Shown here in pieces: positions 33,102 through 43,105 of a stretch of 64,000 nucleotides of DNA. The stretch is taken from contig NZ_CP063982.1 of the NCBI RefSeq assembly GCF_022811525.1, forward strand, positions 2,542,001 to 2,606,000, written 5' to 3'. The position numbers were made by a program, and so were the translations under genes. This stretch comes from Orrella daihaiensis. GTDB lineage: Bacteria > Pseudomonadota > Gammaproteobacteria > Burkholderiales > Burkholderiaceae_B. Position 1 is the first letter of the stretch; each line of letters starts with the position of its first letter. The notes beneath the pieces are model-generated. The model saw nothing but the letters and a program-made list of their open reading frames with translations. It had not been told where the DNA came from and did not search any database.

Positions 33102-34457
33102 TCAAGTTCCAGCAATCGACATACGTTCGATCAGGATTGAGCCAGTCGTCTTGCTGCCTCGCGTGAGCTCATCTGCACCCACTTTCACAATCTGACGAAA
33201 CATGTCTTTCAGATTCCCCGCAATGGTGATTTCCTGAACGGGATATTGGATTTCCCCATTTTCTACCCAGTAACCAAATGCACCGCGAGAATAGTCGCCC
33301 GTGACATAGTTCACGCCCTGCCCGATTAACTCTGTCACCAAGAGCCCCGTACCCATCTCTTTCAACATACCTGCAAGATCATCGGACGGGTTTGTTTTGG
33401 TGGAGTAAAGCCTCAGATTGTGTGAACCCCCAGCGTGGCCAGTGGTCTGCATGCCGAGCTTACGTGCCGTGTAGGTGGACAGGAAGTAGCTTTGCAAAAT
33501 CCCCGCTGACACAATCTGACGCAGTTCGGTACGCACACCCTCATCATCAAATGCCCCAGAACCTAACGCGGCTGGAACAAATGGGTTTTCATCAATAAAC
33601 ACATGGTCCGGAAATATCGATTGCCCCAGCGAATCAAGCAAAAACGTTGTCTTGCGATACAGAGCACCGCCGCTGACAGCCTGCGTGAGCGCACCAAGCA
33701 ACCCTAGCGCCAATGGCGCCTCGAAAAGTACCGGAACTTGCCGGGTCGACAAACGTCGTGCATTAAGCCGCGACAACACCCGTTGCGCCGCATATCGCCC
33801 TACCTCGGCTGGTGCAGCCAGCCGATGCGCAATGCGATCACTGGTATACCAATAGTCACGTTGCATATTGTCACCACGCCCAGCGATAGGCACCACCGAC
33901 AGGCCGTGACGGGTATATGTGTATCCATCCAGAAATCCACGGGTGTTACCCATCACAAACTGACCCTCGTGGCTGTCAACACTTGCCCCTTCTGAGTTGG
34001 TGATCTGTTTGCTCACGCCGCGCGCTGCCTCTTCAGCCTCAATGGCGAGCCTGGCGGCTTCATCAACCGTGATAGCCCACGGGTGGTAGAGGGATAGGTC
34101 GGGACTACCCTGTAACATAAGCTTATCCGCCTCTGGTAAGCCAGCGGCAGGATCTTCAGCGGTGTATCGTGCGATGTGCCAGGCTGCCTGAACAGTTTGC
34201 TCAAGCGCGACCCGGGAAAAGTCCGAGGTTGAGGCCGACCCGCGCCGTTGACCGGCATACACCGTAATAGACAGCGAGCGGTCGCGTGTTTGCTCAACCG
34301 TCTCGACTTCGCCCAAACGCACATTGACGGCCAGGCCTTGGCCCTCTGAGACCTCGGCCACGGCATCACTGGCACCCAGCGTTTTGGCGAACGCAAGGGC
34401 TTGCGTGACAAGGTCTTCAAATTGGGCTCTATGTTCTTGGTGAGGCAGTGGCTGCAT
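33102..34457 (-). CDS. pmbA: metalloprotease PmbA (TldE)
   Basis: A 451-aa member of the TldD/PmbA family, partner of TldD in a protease that matures microcin B17 and degrades unfolded small proteins such as CcdA. PmbA-like blocks are GQGLAVNVRLGEVETVEQTRDRSLSITVY, GNTRGFLDGY, FDDEGVRTELRQIV, NYVTGDYSRGAFGYWVENG and PVQEITIAGNLKDMF. TldD is not in this window. The ATG at 34457 has AAAGGTC eight bases upstream and is chosen over TTG 34463. It is divergent from darP, a pairing common in proteobacteria. Confidence 0.93.
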   Translation of the reverse strand: MQPLPHQEHRAQFEDLVTQALAFAKTLGASDAVAEVSEGQGLAVNVRLGEVETVEQTRDRSLSITVYAGQRRGSASTSDFSRVALEQTVQAAWHIARYTAEDPAAGLPEADKLMLQGSPDLSLYHPWAITVDEAARLAIEAEEAARGVSKQITNSEGASVDSHEGQFVMGNTRGFLDGYTYTRHGLSVVPIAGRGDNMQRDYWYTSDRIAHRLAAPAEVGRYAAQRVLSRLNARRLSTRQVPVLFEAPLALGLLGALTQAVSGGALYRKTTFLLDSLGQSIFPDHVFIDENPFVPAALGSGAFDDEGVRTELRQIVSAGILQSYFLSTYTARKLGMQTTGHAGGSHNLRLYSTKTNPSDDLAGMLKEMGTGLLVTELIGQGVNYVTGDYSRGAFGYWVENGEIQYPVQEITIAGNLKDMFRQIVKVGADELTRGSKTTGSILIERMSIAGT

Positions 34458-34535
34458 GTGCAATTGACCTTTGGATGATCTAAGTAAATAGCGTAATCCC
34501 GTATGATACTGAAGGACAGGTAATCAACGCATCAA

Positions 34536-35096
34536 ATGACCCAAGAAGATCACGACAATCAGGAATTCGATGAGCGCCCGAGCAAATCGCAAGTCAAACG
34601 CGAAATGCTGGCATTGCAAGAGCTTGGCAAAGCGATCGTTGAGTTAAGTGCTGAACGCGTCAAGCAGTTGCCACTAAGTGAAAAACTGCGCGATGCTGTG
34701 CTTCTGGCCCAGCGCACCACGGCCCGTGAGGGACGCCGGCGACAAATTCACTACGTTGGCAAGCTCATGCGCGATGCGCCGGCCGAGCAAATCCGTCAGC
34801 AGATGGACACCTGGGCCAATGGCTCTCGCCAGGAAACCGCCTATCTGCATTCGATTGAACGAGACCGGGACAAACTGATCGCTGACGATGCCGCGCTGAC
34901 GCCCTGGTTAGACGCGCATCCGAATGTGGACGTGCAGGCCTTTCGATCATTGATTCGCGCAGCGCGCGCTGAGCACAAGAAAAACCTGGCGCTGCTACCC
35001 GGTCAGGAACCCCAGCGCAAGCACTATCGTGCCCTATATCAGGCCATCAAAGCTGCCACACCAGCCCCTGAGAACAACCAAACCACTATGGATTGA
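34536..35096 (+). CDS. darP: ribosome biogenesis factor DarP (YjgA)
   Basis: A 186-aa cytoplasmic protein associated with late 50S subunit assembly. The acidic start (EDHDNQEFDERPSKSQVKREMLALQELGKAIVEL) and GRRRQIHYVGKLMR near residue 67 are characteristic. It is helical throughout. It is divergent from pmbA, and the esterase gene follows 4 bases later. Confidence 0.92.
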   Translation: MTQEDHDNQEFDERPSKSQVKREMLALQELGKAIVELSAERVKQLPLSEKLRDAVLLAQRTTAREGRRRQIHYVGKLMRDAPAEQIRQQMDTWANGSRQETAYLHSIERDRDKLIADDAALTPWLDAHPNVDVQAFRSLIRAARAEHKKNLALLPGQEPQRKHYRALYQAIKAATPAPENNQTTMD

Positions 35097-35100
35097 AGCA

Positions 35101-35772
35101 ATGACTGACGCACACCGTGTATTGCAATGCCTCGAGCGAGAGACTGGACCGAACCCGACTCAGAGTGTGATCTGGCTACATGGGCTAGGCGCTGATGGGC
35201 ATGATTTTGAACCACTGGTACCCGCCCTGGGCATGACGACACCGACACGCTTTATCTTCCCGCATGCACCTGTGCGTCCGGTAACTATTAACGGGGGCAT
35301 GGCCATGCGCGCATGGTATGACATCCTGACCCCCGCGCTGGTGCGCCTGGAGGATGACGCCGGCATTCTGGAGTCTGAGCAGATGATCAGTGACTTGATC
35401 AAACGAGAAAACGAGCGCGGGGTGGTGAGTGGCAACATCGTGCTCGCTGGCTTCTCGCAAGGCTGTGCAATGACGTTGCACACCGGTCTGCGCTATCCGG
35501 AAAGACTGGCTGGCTTGATTGGACTGTCAGGGTACCTGCCACTGGCCGATCGAGCCGCGCCGCATTGGGCGCAGGCCAATCAGCCAACGCCAATCTTTCT
35601 AGCCCATGGCACTCACGACCCGGTCGTTGCCTTAGAACGTGGCCAAAGCACTCAACAGCTTTTAATGTCTCACGGGTACTCGGTTGATTGGCATACCTAC
35701 CCTATGCCCCATAGCGTTTGCCCAGAGGAAGTGCACGATATCGCGCAATTCCTGCAATCAGTGCTGCACTAG
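35101..35772 (+). CDS. alpha/beta-hydrolase carboxylesterase (phospholipase/carboxylesterase family)
   Basis: A 223-aa serine hydrolase of the Est/YtpA-like group related to acyl-protein thioesterases. The catalytic triad can be seen: Ser in GFSQGCAM near residue 118, Asp in HGTHDPVV near 172 and His in MPHSVCPEE near 203; the oxyanion region is WLHGLGADGHDF. The ATG at 35101 lies 4 bases after darP; an in-frame upstream start inside darP is not used. The natural ester is unknown. The stop overlaps the convergent acetyltransferase by four bases. Confidence 0.9.
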   Translation: MTDAHRVLQCLERETGPNPTQSVIWLHGLGADGHDFEPLVPALGMTTPTRFIFPHAPVRPVTINGGMAMRAWYDILTPALVRLEDDAGILESEQMISDLIKRENERGVVSGNIVLAGFSQGCAMTLHTGLRYPERLAGLIGLSGYLPLADRAAPHWAQANQPTPIFLAHGTHDPVVALERGQSTQQLLMSHGYSVDWHTYPMPHSVCPEEVHDIAQFLQSVLH

Positions 35773-38225
35773 AAAACGGCCGGCTCCAGACTCATCCAAA
35801 CGCGGCGCATGGATGAGTCATCTGGATCAGGATCGTTGGTCATTCCAAGTTTAGTCATCAAAGACAACATCGGCCGATTGTTCGATAGCACCATACCCTC
35901 GATGTACTCCAACCCCTGTTCACGAGCGGCATCGATCAAGCGACTCATCAAGCGACGACCCAAACCATGGCCCTGCCAATCATCACCAATCACCAATGCA
36001 TACTCAGCCCCACGACCGTCGGGATTACGCAGGTAATGCGCCAAGCCGACAATCGTCTCATGCGGTTGGCCCTGGCCTTGCGCTAGTTCGCACGTCGCCA
36101 CCAACGCCAATTCGCGGTGATAATCAACGTGGGTGTAGCGCGACAACATTCGCGGCGTCAGTTCACGCATCATGGACACGAAACGCATGTACCGCGCTTG
36201 CTCTGACAGCCCACGGATAAAGTCCTGCAAAGCCTGTGCATCATCTGGCCGGATCGGCCGCAAAACACCCACTTTGTCATCGCCAAGCGGCAGACGCTGC
36301 ACCCAACGCCGAGGATAAGGGTGCACTGACATGTGAGCGTATCCATCTACCGCCGGATCTTTAGCGCCATGGGTCTGACTGATTTGGATATGAATCGCTG
36401 ATGTCATCAACGCCTGCCCACGAACCACGATGGGATCAATGCGCAGGCTCAATACTTCTGGGCACTCACTCACCAAGTCTGAGAGCAGTTCGAGCAACAT
36501 GAGTAACTGCTCAAACACCGGTTCCGGGTAAAAGCCCCGTGGTAGCTTTTTCCAGAACTGGCTACGCTTGACCATGCGTCTAGCCAGAAAATAATTTAAC
36601 GGCGCAAGGTCAGCCGCAGCCTGATCAGGTGCAAACCTCCCTAAAACACCCCCAGCCCCGAAACGGATGACGGGTCCGAAGTTGGCATCGCGCTCAACCC
36701 AAACGGCGGCTGGCAAGTCATCAATCGACAAAGGCTTGATGCTTGGTTTGTCGAGCTGCTGTAGAGGCACATGGAAATCACGCATCAGTGCCCATGCAGC
36801 ATCGGGCTCAAGCCACTCGTTACCGTGGCCCAGCGATTCACGGATCCGTGCACGAGCCTGCTCAATCATCGGCTTGCCGTGCTCTGGCTCAGCTGGCTGA
36901 ATCTGCAGCAGCAACTCTTGGTTGTAGTGATAGGCCGCCAAAATGCCAAAGGCATTGGCCGCTGATTCTGGCGTGCGAAACGCAGAAGTGCCGGCATCGT
37001 CTAGGCGTCTGCGGATAGGTCGCATACCGGCATCACCCATAAAACAGCTAATCACCGGCTTAGATGCTTTGGGCGCAAACTCGGCCAAAGCTGCTGACAC
37101 TCGATTAAAGTCCGAGCGCGGGTCGGGCGCAAACATCACTAAAACGCCGTCAACGCCAGCATCCTCCATCAGCAGCTGCAAAATCTCTCTGACCAACGGC
37201 TCGGTTAGGGGCTGATGGGTAACGACCGGATTGTGTGTCTTTGACCCGGGCTCAAGCAACTTGGACAGTCTTCGAATTGTCTTGGCATCTAACTCTGCTC
37301 TGATGATCGGTCCGTCTTCAGCGGACATATCTAGCGCTAACCTCGCTGGTGCCTCGCCGTTGGCGAATACGGCTACTCGACGCCCACGAGGACGACGACT
37401 GTAGTTAAACACCTTCAAGGCAGAAAAGAGCTGAATAAAGTAACGCACCCGCACCGCCCCGGCACGGCGCAAGGCCGCGTCAAACGCCAGATCGGCCTGT
37501 CTGGGTTCATTAGCGGCACCTGCTTTAAGGACTACCACGGGCTTCACACTGGCTGCGGCCCGGATGGCACTCATAAACTCTCTGCCCGATTCGAGCTCGT
37601 CATCGATGTAAATCGCAATACTGTCAGTTCGTGTGTCAGTTGCAAGATAATCAAGTACGTCAGGTAGGCGCGTCACTGACTCCTGCCCGAGCGCAATCGC
37701 GGCAGAGAAGCCCACATGAACATCATCTGCCCAATCCAGCACACTGGCCATGATGGTGCGTGATTGAGCAACCAGAGCCGCGCGCCCCGAGTGAGCCAGC
37801 AAAGGATGCTGGCTCAAATTCAAGCCAAGGCTAGGTCGTTGTAGACCAAATGAGAATGGACCTAGCAACGCACAATGATTGGTGCGAGCCCAGTCACCGC
37901 ATAAGCGGCGCGTTCGATCGGGATCTGGATCGATCACTTCATGTGCCATCACAATCAGTGCCATGGGACGATAACGCTCTATGGCCTCAAACACCTCCTC
38001 TAACATGAGCGGTGGCATACAGACGACAGCCAAATCAAGCCGACTACCTGGCTTGACACCAGCAAGCGTTGCGGGGAAGTCAGGCAACTGACCAGGCTCG
38101 GCATCTACTCGGGTAGTATTTGCCCGAATGCCCGAGGGTAAGGCTTGGAACACTGGCAGTGGATTGTCACTGACAATCAGCAGACTTTTGGGCTGAAACA
38201 GCGGGTCGAGTTTGTGGCGAAACAT
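35769..38225 (-). CDS. Pat-type protein lysine acetyltransferase (acyl-CoA synthetase-like + GNAT)
   Basis: An 818-aa cytoplasmic enzyme. Residues 1 to about 450 resemble the CoA-binding and ligase domains of NDP-forming acyl-CoA synthetases, about 455-640 an ATP-grasp-like domain, and the last 165 residues a GNAT acetyltransferase (LRPIRPDDAQALQDFIRGLS; acetyl-CoA loop GDDWQGHGLGRRLMSRLID). This architecture is that of Pat/YfiQ, which acetylates and inactivates acetyl-CoA synthetase among others. Synthetase catalysis is normally lost in this group. Its promoter shares 289 bases with the divergent gltX; a 17-bp dyad at 38296 lies upstream. Confidence 0.88.
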   Translation of the reverse strand: MFRHKLDPLFQPKSLLIVSDNPLPVFQALPSGIRANTTRVDAEPGQLPDFPATLAGVKPGSRLDLAVVCMPPLMLEEVFEAIERYRPMALIVMAHEVIDPDPDRTRRLCGDWARTNHCALLGPFSFGLQRPSLGLNLSQHPLLAHSGRAALVAQSRTIMASVLDWADDVHVGFSAAIALGQESVTRLPDVLDYLATDTRTDSIAIYIDDELESGREFMSAIRAAASVKPVVVLKAGAANEPRQADLAFDAALRRAGAVRVRYFIQLFSALKVFNYSRRPRGRRVAVFANGEAPARLALDMSAEDGPIIRAELDAKTIRRLSKLLEPGSKTHNPVVTHQPLTEPLVREILQLLMEDAGVDGVLVMFAPDPRSDFNRVSAALAEFAPKASKPVISCFMGDAGMRPIRRRLDDAGTSAFRTPESAANAFGILAAYHYNQELLLQIQPAEPEHGKPMIEQARARIRESLGHGNEWLEPDAAWALMRDFHVPLQQLDKPSIKPLSIDDLPAAVWVERDANFGPVIRFGAGGVLGRFAPDQAAADLAPLNYFLARRMVKRSQFWKKLPRGFYPEPVFEQLLMLLELLSDLVSECPEVLSLRIDPIVVRGQALMTSAIHIQISQTHGAKDPAVDGYAHMSVHPYPRRWVQRLPLGDDKVGVLRPIRPDDAQALQDFIRGLSEQARYMRFVSMMRELTPRMLSRYTHVDYHRELALVATCELAQGQGQPHETIVGLAHYLRNPDGRGAEYALVIGDDWQGHGLGRRLMSRLIDAAREQGLEYIEGMVLSNNRPMLSLMTKLGMTNDPDPDDSSMRRVWMSLEPAVF

Positions 38226-38295
38226 GATGTCGGCTTCAGGCAGCTGTTATTTAATTCTGCCTCTAAAATATGAATATTTTGATACTAACAGCACT

Positions 38296-38312
38296 ATGTT
38301 GCGCCGCAACAT
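38296..38312. promoter_or_regulatory. 17-bp perfect dyad between pat and gltX
   Basis: ATGTTGCG-C-CGCAACAT is perfectly symmetric, 71 bases upstream of the acetyltransferase start. A direct repeat GTCAGTTTT occurs shortly after it. It is probably a regulator site for the acetyltransferase; the binding protein is unknown. Confidence 0.5.
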
Positions 38313-38514
38313 GCTCTAAGTCAAATAAAAGTCAGTTTTGTGTCAGTTTTATGCGAGGCATTTTGTTCGATCTTGTCGGTTTCTAGCTAGCAACCTTTGT
38401 GCCGGATCAAATTTCTGAAGCAATGCTTCAATATGCCTGCAGCAGACGCTTTCCAAACACTCTCTATATATTGATGTCATTTCTGCACATTGCACCGGAC
38501 AGAGCGAACCATCC

Positions 38515-39942
38515 ATGACTGAACTCTCAAATCAAACCTCTCGCGTACGTACCCGCTTTGCACCCTCGCCCACTGGCTTTCTGCATTTAGGGGGTGCGCG
38601 CACCGCGTTATACAGCTGGGCTTATGCCAAGCATTTCGGTGGCGACTTCATTTTGCGGATTGAAGACACGGATCTCGAGCGCTCAACGCCAGAAGCAGTG
38701 CAAGCCATTCTTGATGGCATGGCATGGCTGGGCTTTACCCCCGATGAAGGTCCGTTCTACCAAATGCAGCATATGGATCGGTATCGAGAAGTGATCGCTC
38801 AGATGCTCGAAAGCGGCACGGCCTACTACTGCTACAGCTCGCCTGAGGAAGTGGATGCCATGCGCGAGGCAGCCAAAGCGCGCGGGGATAAGCCCCGTTA
38901 TGACGGTACTTGGCGCCCTGAGCCCGGCAAAACCCTGCCCCCCATTCCCGAAGGTCGCAAGCCCGTGGTACGGTTTAAAAACCCTGAGTCCGGCGTCACT
39001 TGCTGGGATGATTTGGTCAAAGGCACCATCAGCATCCGCAATGAAGAGCTCGATGACCTGATCATCGCGCGCCCCGACGGCACACCCACCTACAATTTCT
39101 GCGTAGTAGTCGATGACTGGGACATGGGCATCACCCACGTGCTGCGTGGAGATGATCATGTTAATAACACCCCGAGACAAATCAATATCCTCAAGGCACT
39201 TGGCGCACCCATTCCGACCTACGGGCACGTGCCGATGATCCTCGGACCCGATGGGCAAAAGCTGTCCAAACGCCACGGTGCGGTCAGCGTCATCGAATAC
39301 GACAAAGCGGGCTACCTGCCCGAGGCCATGGTGAACTACTTGGCGCGACTCGGTTGGAGCCACGCTGACGATGAAATCTTTAGTCGTGAACAACTCATTC
39401 AATGGTTTGACGGCCACAATCTGTCAAGATCAGCCGCGCAGTGGGACCCCAAAAAGCTGAACTGGGTGAATGCGCACTATATAAAAGAGGCTAGCAATCA
39501 ATGGCTAGCCAAGGAAATACGGGGCCGAATCATTGCGCGAGAAGGCGACCCCGATTCGGTTGACTTGCCAGCTGCGGTCAGTTTGCTCAAGGATCGTAGT
39601 GAAACACTCGAACAATTGGCCGAGGCAGCCATGCTGTTTTGTGGACAAGCAAAACAGCCAGATCCAGAGCTTATTGCCAAGCATATGACGCTAGAGGCCA
39701 AACAAGCCGTGGCTGATTTTTGGGCAAAGAGTCAAGCCACCGAATGGACCAGTAGCGAAATCGGATCAGCCATCAAGACAACTTTGGCAGAGCATGGCCT
39801 AAAAATGCCGCAAATTGCCATACCTCTGCGACTAATCGTGGCGGGAACCCCACAAACACCCGCCATTGATGCCGTGCTCGAACTCATGGGTCGCGAGCGC
39901 GTTGGCCAAAGACTGCGGGCATTTGGGCTTGTGACTGACTAA
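38515..39942 (+). CDS. gltX: glutamyl-tRNA synthetase
   Basis: Class I synthetase of 475 aa. The HIGH-type motif is APSPTGFLHLGGARTALYS near residue 16 and the KMSKS-type motif KLSKRHGAVS near 248; VRFKNPESGVTCWDDLVKG, NFCVVVDDWDMGITHVLRGDDHVNNTPRQ and a C-terminal helical anticodon domain follow. It is a full-length bacterial GltX. E. coli HipA phosphorylates this enzyme, and this window also encodes a HipA. It is monocistronic. Confidence 0.96.
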   Translation: MTELSNQTSRVRTRFAPSPTGFLHLGGARTALYSWAYAKHFGGDFILRIEDTDLERSTPEAVQAILDGMAWLGFTPDEGPFYQMQHMDRYREVIAQMLESGTAYYCYSSPEEVDAMREAAKARGDKPRYDGTWRPEPGKTLPPIPEGRKPVVRFKNPESGVTCWDDLVKGTISIRNEELDDLIIARPDGTPTYNFCVVVDDWDMGITHVLRGDDHVNNTPRQINILKALGAPIPTYGHVPMILGPDGQKLSKRHGAVSVIEYDKAGYLPEAMVNYLARLGWSHADDEIFSREQLIQWFDGHNLSRSAAQWDPKKLNWVNAHYIKEASNQWLAKEIRGRIIAREGDPDSVDLPAAVSLLKDRSETLEQLAEAAMLFCGQAKQPDPELIAKHMTLEAKQAVADFWAKSQATEWTSSEIGSAIKTTLAEHGLKMPQIAIPLRLIVAGTPQTPAIDAVLELMGRERVGQRLRAFGLVTD

Positions 39943-40003
39943 TCAGTGCGGGAATACCCGTACGACTTTCGAGGTAACCAACTGTTGCTCCTAAGGCGAG
40001 TAA

Positions 40004-40050
40004 ACACTAGAATTTGTGAACGAATCGTAGAAATACACAACATCTAGTGT
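40004..40050. promoter_or_regulatory. paired NrdR boxes upstream of nrdAB
   Basis: ACACTAGAATTTGTGA (40004-40019) and ACACAACATCTAGTGT (40035-40050) resemble the A+T-rich, ACAC/GTGT-ended NrdR box, and their 31-bp offset is the spacing known for NrdR pairs. They lie about 100 bases upstream of nrdA; nrdR itself is at 22252-22722. Confidence 0.75.
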
Positions 40051-40146
40051 TTTATGTCTCACGAATGTCGCGTCTGGCTCGCGGCATTTTTACGCCAACA
40101 CAGGCTTTCCGCACACGGTGAGCCGTGTCCTTAAGCAGGAGTCCAC

Positions 40147-43071
40147 ATGCAAGTTGCCAACACCGCCCCCACCGCCGATCCAGTCGGTCAAATACCGACA
40201 CCCCCCGCCGCTGCGCCAACCACGCCACAGAGCACCTGGGCACACTACAGCATCATTCGACGTAATGGTGCTGTGGTTGGGTTTGAGCCCAGCAAAATCG
40301 CGATCGCCATGACCAAGGCATTCCTGGCCGTCAACGGCGGCCAAGGTGCGGCGTCTGCCCGTGTGCGCGAACTTGTCGAGCAACTGACGCATCAAGTAGT
40401 CAACGCCCTGGTGCGTGGCCGTCCAAATGGCGGGACATTTCACATCGAAGATGTACAAGACGCTGTTGAACTAGCGCTCATGCGCTCCGGCGAGCACGAT
40501 GTAGCCCGTGCTTACGTGCTGTACCGCGAGCGACGCGCCCAAGAGCGCGCCGCCGAGCGGGCCAAATCGGGCGCACCGGAGCAAGCACCGGTTGAGCACA
40601 CATTCAATGTCACCGACAACGGTGTTACCAAGCCACTAGATATGGCCAAATTGAAGGCCACCATCGAGGCTGCAGGCGAAGGACTTGGCGAGTTTGTGGA
40701 CACTGAGCTGATCCTGAAGGAGACCTTAAAAAACCTCTACGACGGTGTGCAAATTGAAGAGGTCTATAAATCAGCGATTCTCGCGGCCCGGGTGCTAGTA
40801 GAGAAAGACCCAGCCTACAGCAAGGCAACGGCACGACTGTTGTTGCACAGTATCCGTAAAGAAGTACTGGATCAGGAAGTCTCGCAAGAGGCGATGGCAA
40901 AGGAATACGCTAATTATTTCCCCAAATTTATTAAAAAGGGCGTTGAAGGTGGGTTACTCAATCCCGAACTGGCCCAGTTTGACTTAAAGCGTCTTGGTGA
41001 GGCACTAGATAGCAAGCGTGATCTGCAGTTTGATTACTTGGGCTTGCAAACTTTGTATGACCGCTACTTCTTGCACATCAAGGGCCAGCGCATCGAGCTG
41101 CCCCAAGTGTTCTTCATGCGAGTCGCCATGGGCCTGGCTTTACGCGAGATTGACCGCGAAGCCCGTGCCGTTGAGTTTTATGAGATTTTGTCGAGCTTTG
41201 ACTTCATGAGCTCCACACCGACTCTCTTTAATTCAGGCACATTGCACTCGCAGCTCTCGTCTTGCTATCTGACTACCGTATCCGACGATCTGGATGGCAT
41301 CTATGAAGCCATCAAAGAAAACGCGCTGCTGGCGAAATACGCGGGCGGCCTAGGCAACGACTGGACACCCGTGCGCGCCATGCGAAGCCACATCAAAGGT
41401 ACGAATGGAGAAAGTCAGGGCGTGGTGCCATTCCTGAAAGTGGTCAACGACACCGCCGTTGCAGTCAACCAGGGCGGCAAGCGCAAAGGTGCGGTGTGCT
41501 GCTACCTCGAGACCTGGCACCTGGACATCGAGGAATTTCTTGAGCTGCGCAAAAACACCGGGGATGAGCGTCGCCGCACACACGACATGAATAGCGCCAA
41601 CTGGATTCCAGACCTGTTCATGAAACGCGTGATGGAGGGTGGCGATTGGACGCTATTCTCGCCCTCTGACTGCCCGGATCTGCATGACAAGTTTGGTGAC
41701 GAATTCGAGAAAGCCTACGTTGCCTACGAAGACAAAGCAGCTCGGGGAGAGCTCACGCTGTTTAAAAAGATGCCAGCATTAAATCTCTGGCGTCGTATGC
41801 TGTCGATGCTGTTTGAAACCGGTCATCCCTGGATTACGTTCAAGGATCCATGCAACATCCGTTCACCGCAGCAGCATGCGGGTGTGGTTCACAGCTCCAA
41901 CCTGTGCACAGAAATCACGCTGAACACCAATGATTCCGAGATCGCTGTTTGCAACCTCGGCTCAATCAATCTCGTTGCACATCTCAAAGAAGATGGACAG
42001 GGTGGCCACACGCTTGATCACGACAAACTGCAAAAGACCATCAATACCGCGATGCGCATGCTCGATAACGTGATTGACATTAACTACTATGCGGTAAAGA
42101 AGGCTCGCAATTCAAACCTGCGTCACCGCCCGGTAGGCATGGGCATCATGGGCTTCCAAGATTGCTTGCACGTGATGCGTGTTCCTTATGCATCGCAAGC
42201 GGCAGTCGAGTTTGCTGATCGTTCAATGGAAGCGGTTTGCTATTACGCATACAGCGCATCAAGCGATCTGGCTGCTGAACGCGGCCGTTATGAAAGCTAC
42301 GATGGCTCGTTGTGGTCGCGTGGCATCTTGCCGCAAGACACACTTGCGATGTTGCGTGAACAACGAGGTGGCTACGTTGAAGTAGATGAATCGAGCACGA
42401 TGGATTGGGATTCGTTGCGTGCACGCATCAAACAACAGGGTATGCGCAACTCAAATTGCATTGCAATTGCCCCAACTGCAACAATTTCAAATATCATCGG
42501 TGTATCAGCGTGCATCGAACCTACTTATCAAAACTTGTACGTCAAATCGAACCTATCCGGCGAGTTCACTGTAGTTAATGACTACCTCGTACGTGACCTC
42601 AAGAAGCTGGGACTCTGGGACGAAGTCATGGTCGCCGACCTGAAATACTTCGACGGTAGTCTGTCCCGCATCGATCGCATCCCGACCGATTTGCGCACGC
42701 TATACGCCACCGCATTTGAAGTGGACACCTCGTGGATTGTTGAGTGTGCCGCACGTCGCCAGAAATGGATCGATCAGGCACAGTCATTAAACATCTACAT
42801 GGCGGGCGCTTCAGGCAAAAAGCTTGATGACACTTACAAGCTTGCCTGGCTGCGTGGCTTGAAGACAACTTATTACCTGCGTACGTTGGGAGCCACCAGT
42901 GCCGAGAAGTCCACAGGCCGTGGTGGTGAGTTAAACGCTGTCAGCATGGGTGCTGGCAGTTCGTCAAGTGCTGCTGCCAGTAGTGCGATGCCCGAGCCGG
43001 AAGTGGTGGGTGTGGCCTGCACCATGAGACCAGGTGACCCTGGTTTCGAAGAGTGCGAAGCTTGCCAATAA
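40147..43071 (+). CDS. nrdA: ribonucleotide reductase class I, alpha subunit, two ATP cones
   Basis: A 974-aa catalytic subunit reducing ribonucleoside diphosphates. Two N-terminal ATP-cone regions are visible, about residues 33-140 (SIIRRNGAVVGFEPSKI) and 152-245 (VTDNGVTKPLDMAKLKATIEAAGEG), as in double-cone NrdA of Pseudomonas; the first is more likely the functional allosteric site. Active-site elements are SSCYLTT, SSNLCTEITLNT, VCNLGSINL, the radical-path YY in KTTYYLRT and the C-terminal redox pair CEACQ. A 30-residue Pro/Ala-rich leader precedes the first cone. GGAG precedes the ATG. nrdB follows after 34 bases. Confidence 0.95.
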   Translation: MQVANTAPTADPVGQIPTPPAAAPTTPQSTWAHYSIIRRNGAVVGFEPSKIAIAMTKAFLAVNGGQGAASARVRELVEQLTHQVVNALVRGRPNGGTFHIEDVQDAVELALMRSGEHDVARAYVLYRERRAQERAAERAKSGAPEQAPVEHTFNVTDNGVTKPLDMAKLKATIEAAGEGLGEFVDTELILKETLKNLYDGVQIEEVYKSAILAARVLVEKDPAYSKATARLLLHSIRKEVLDQEVSQEAMAKEYANYFPKFIKKGVEGGLLNPELAQFDLKRLGEALDSKRDLQFDYLGLQTLYDRYFLHIKGQRIELPQVFFMRVAMGLALREIDREARAVEFYEILSSFDFMSSTPTLFNSGTLHSQLSSCYLTTVSDDLDGIYEAIKENALLAKYAGGLGNDWTPVRAMRSHIKGTNGESQGVVPFLKVVNDTAVAVNQGGKRKGAVCCYLETWHLDIEEFLELRKNTGDERRRTHDMNSANWIPDLFMKRVMEGGDWTLFSPSDCPDLHDKFGDEFEKAYVAYEDKAARGELTLFKKMPALNLWRRMLSMLFETGHPWITFKDPCNIRSPQQHAGVVHSSNLCTEITLNTNDSEIAVCNLGSINLVAHLKEDGQGGHTLDHDKLQKTINTAMRMLDNVIDINYYAVKKARNSNLRHRPVGMGIMGFQDCLHVMRVPYASQAAVEFADRSMEAVCYYAYSASSDLAAERGRYESYDGSLWSRGILPQDTLAMLREQRGGYVEVDESSTMDWDSLRARIKQQGMRNSNCIAIAPTATISNIIGVSACIEPTYQNLYVKSNLSGEFTVVNDYLVRDLKKLGLWDEVMVADLKYFDGSLSRIDRIPTDLRTLYATAFEVDTSWIVECAARRQKWIDQAQSLNIYMAGASGKKLDDTYKLAWLRGLKTTYYLRTLGATSAEKSTGRGGELNAVSMGAGSSSSAAASSAMPEPEVVGVACTMRPGDPGFEECEACQ

Positions 43072-43105
43072 CCCAGACCACGAACACGACAAAGGATAAA
43101 TCGAG

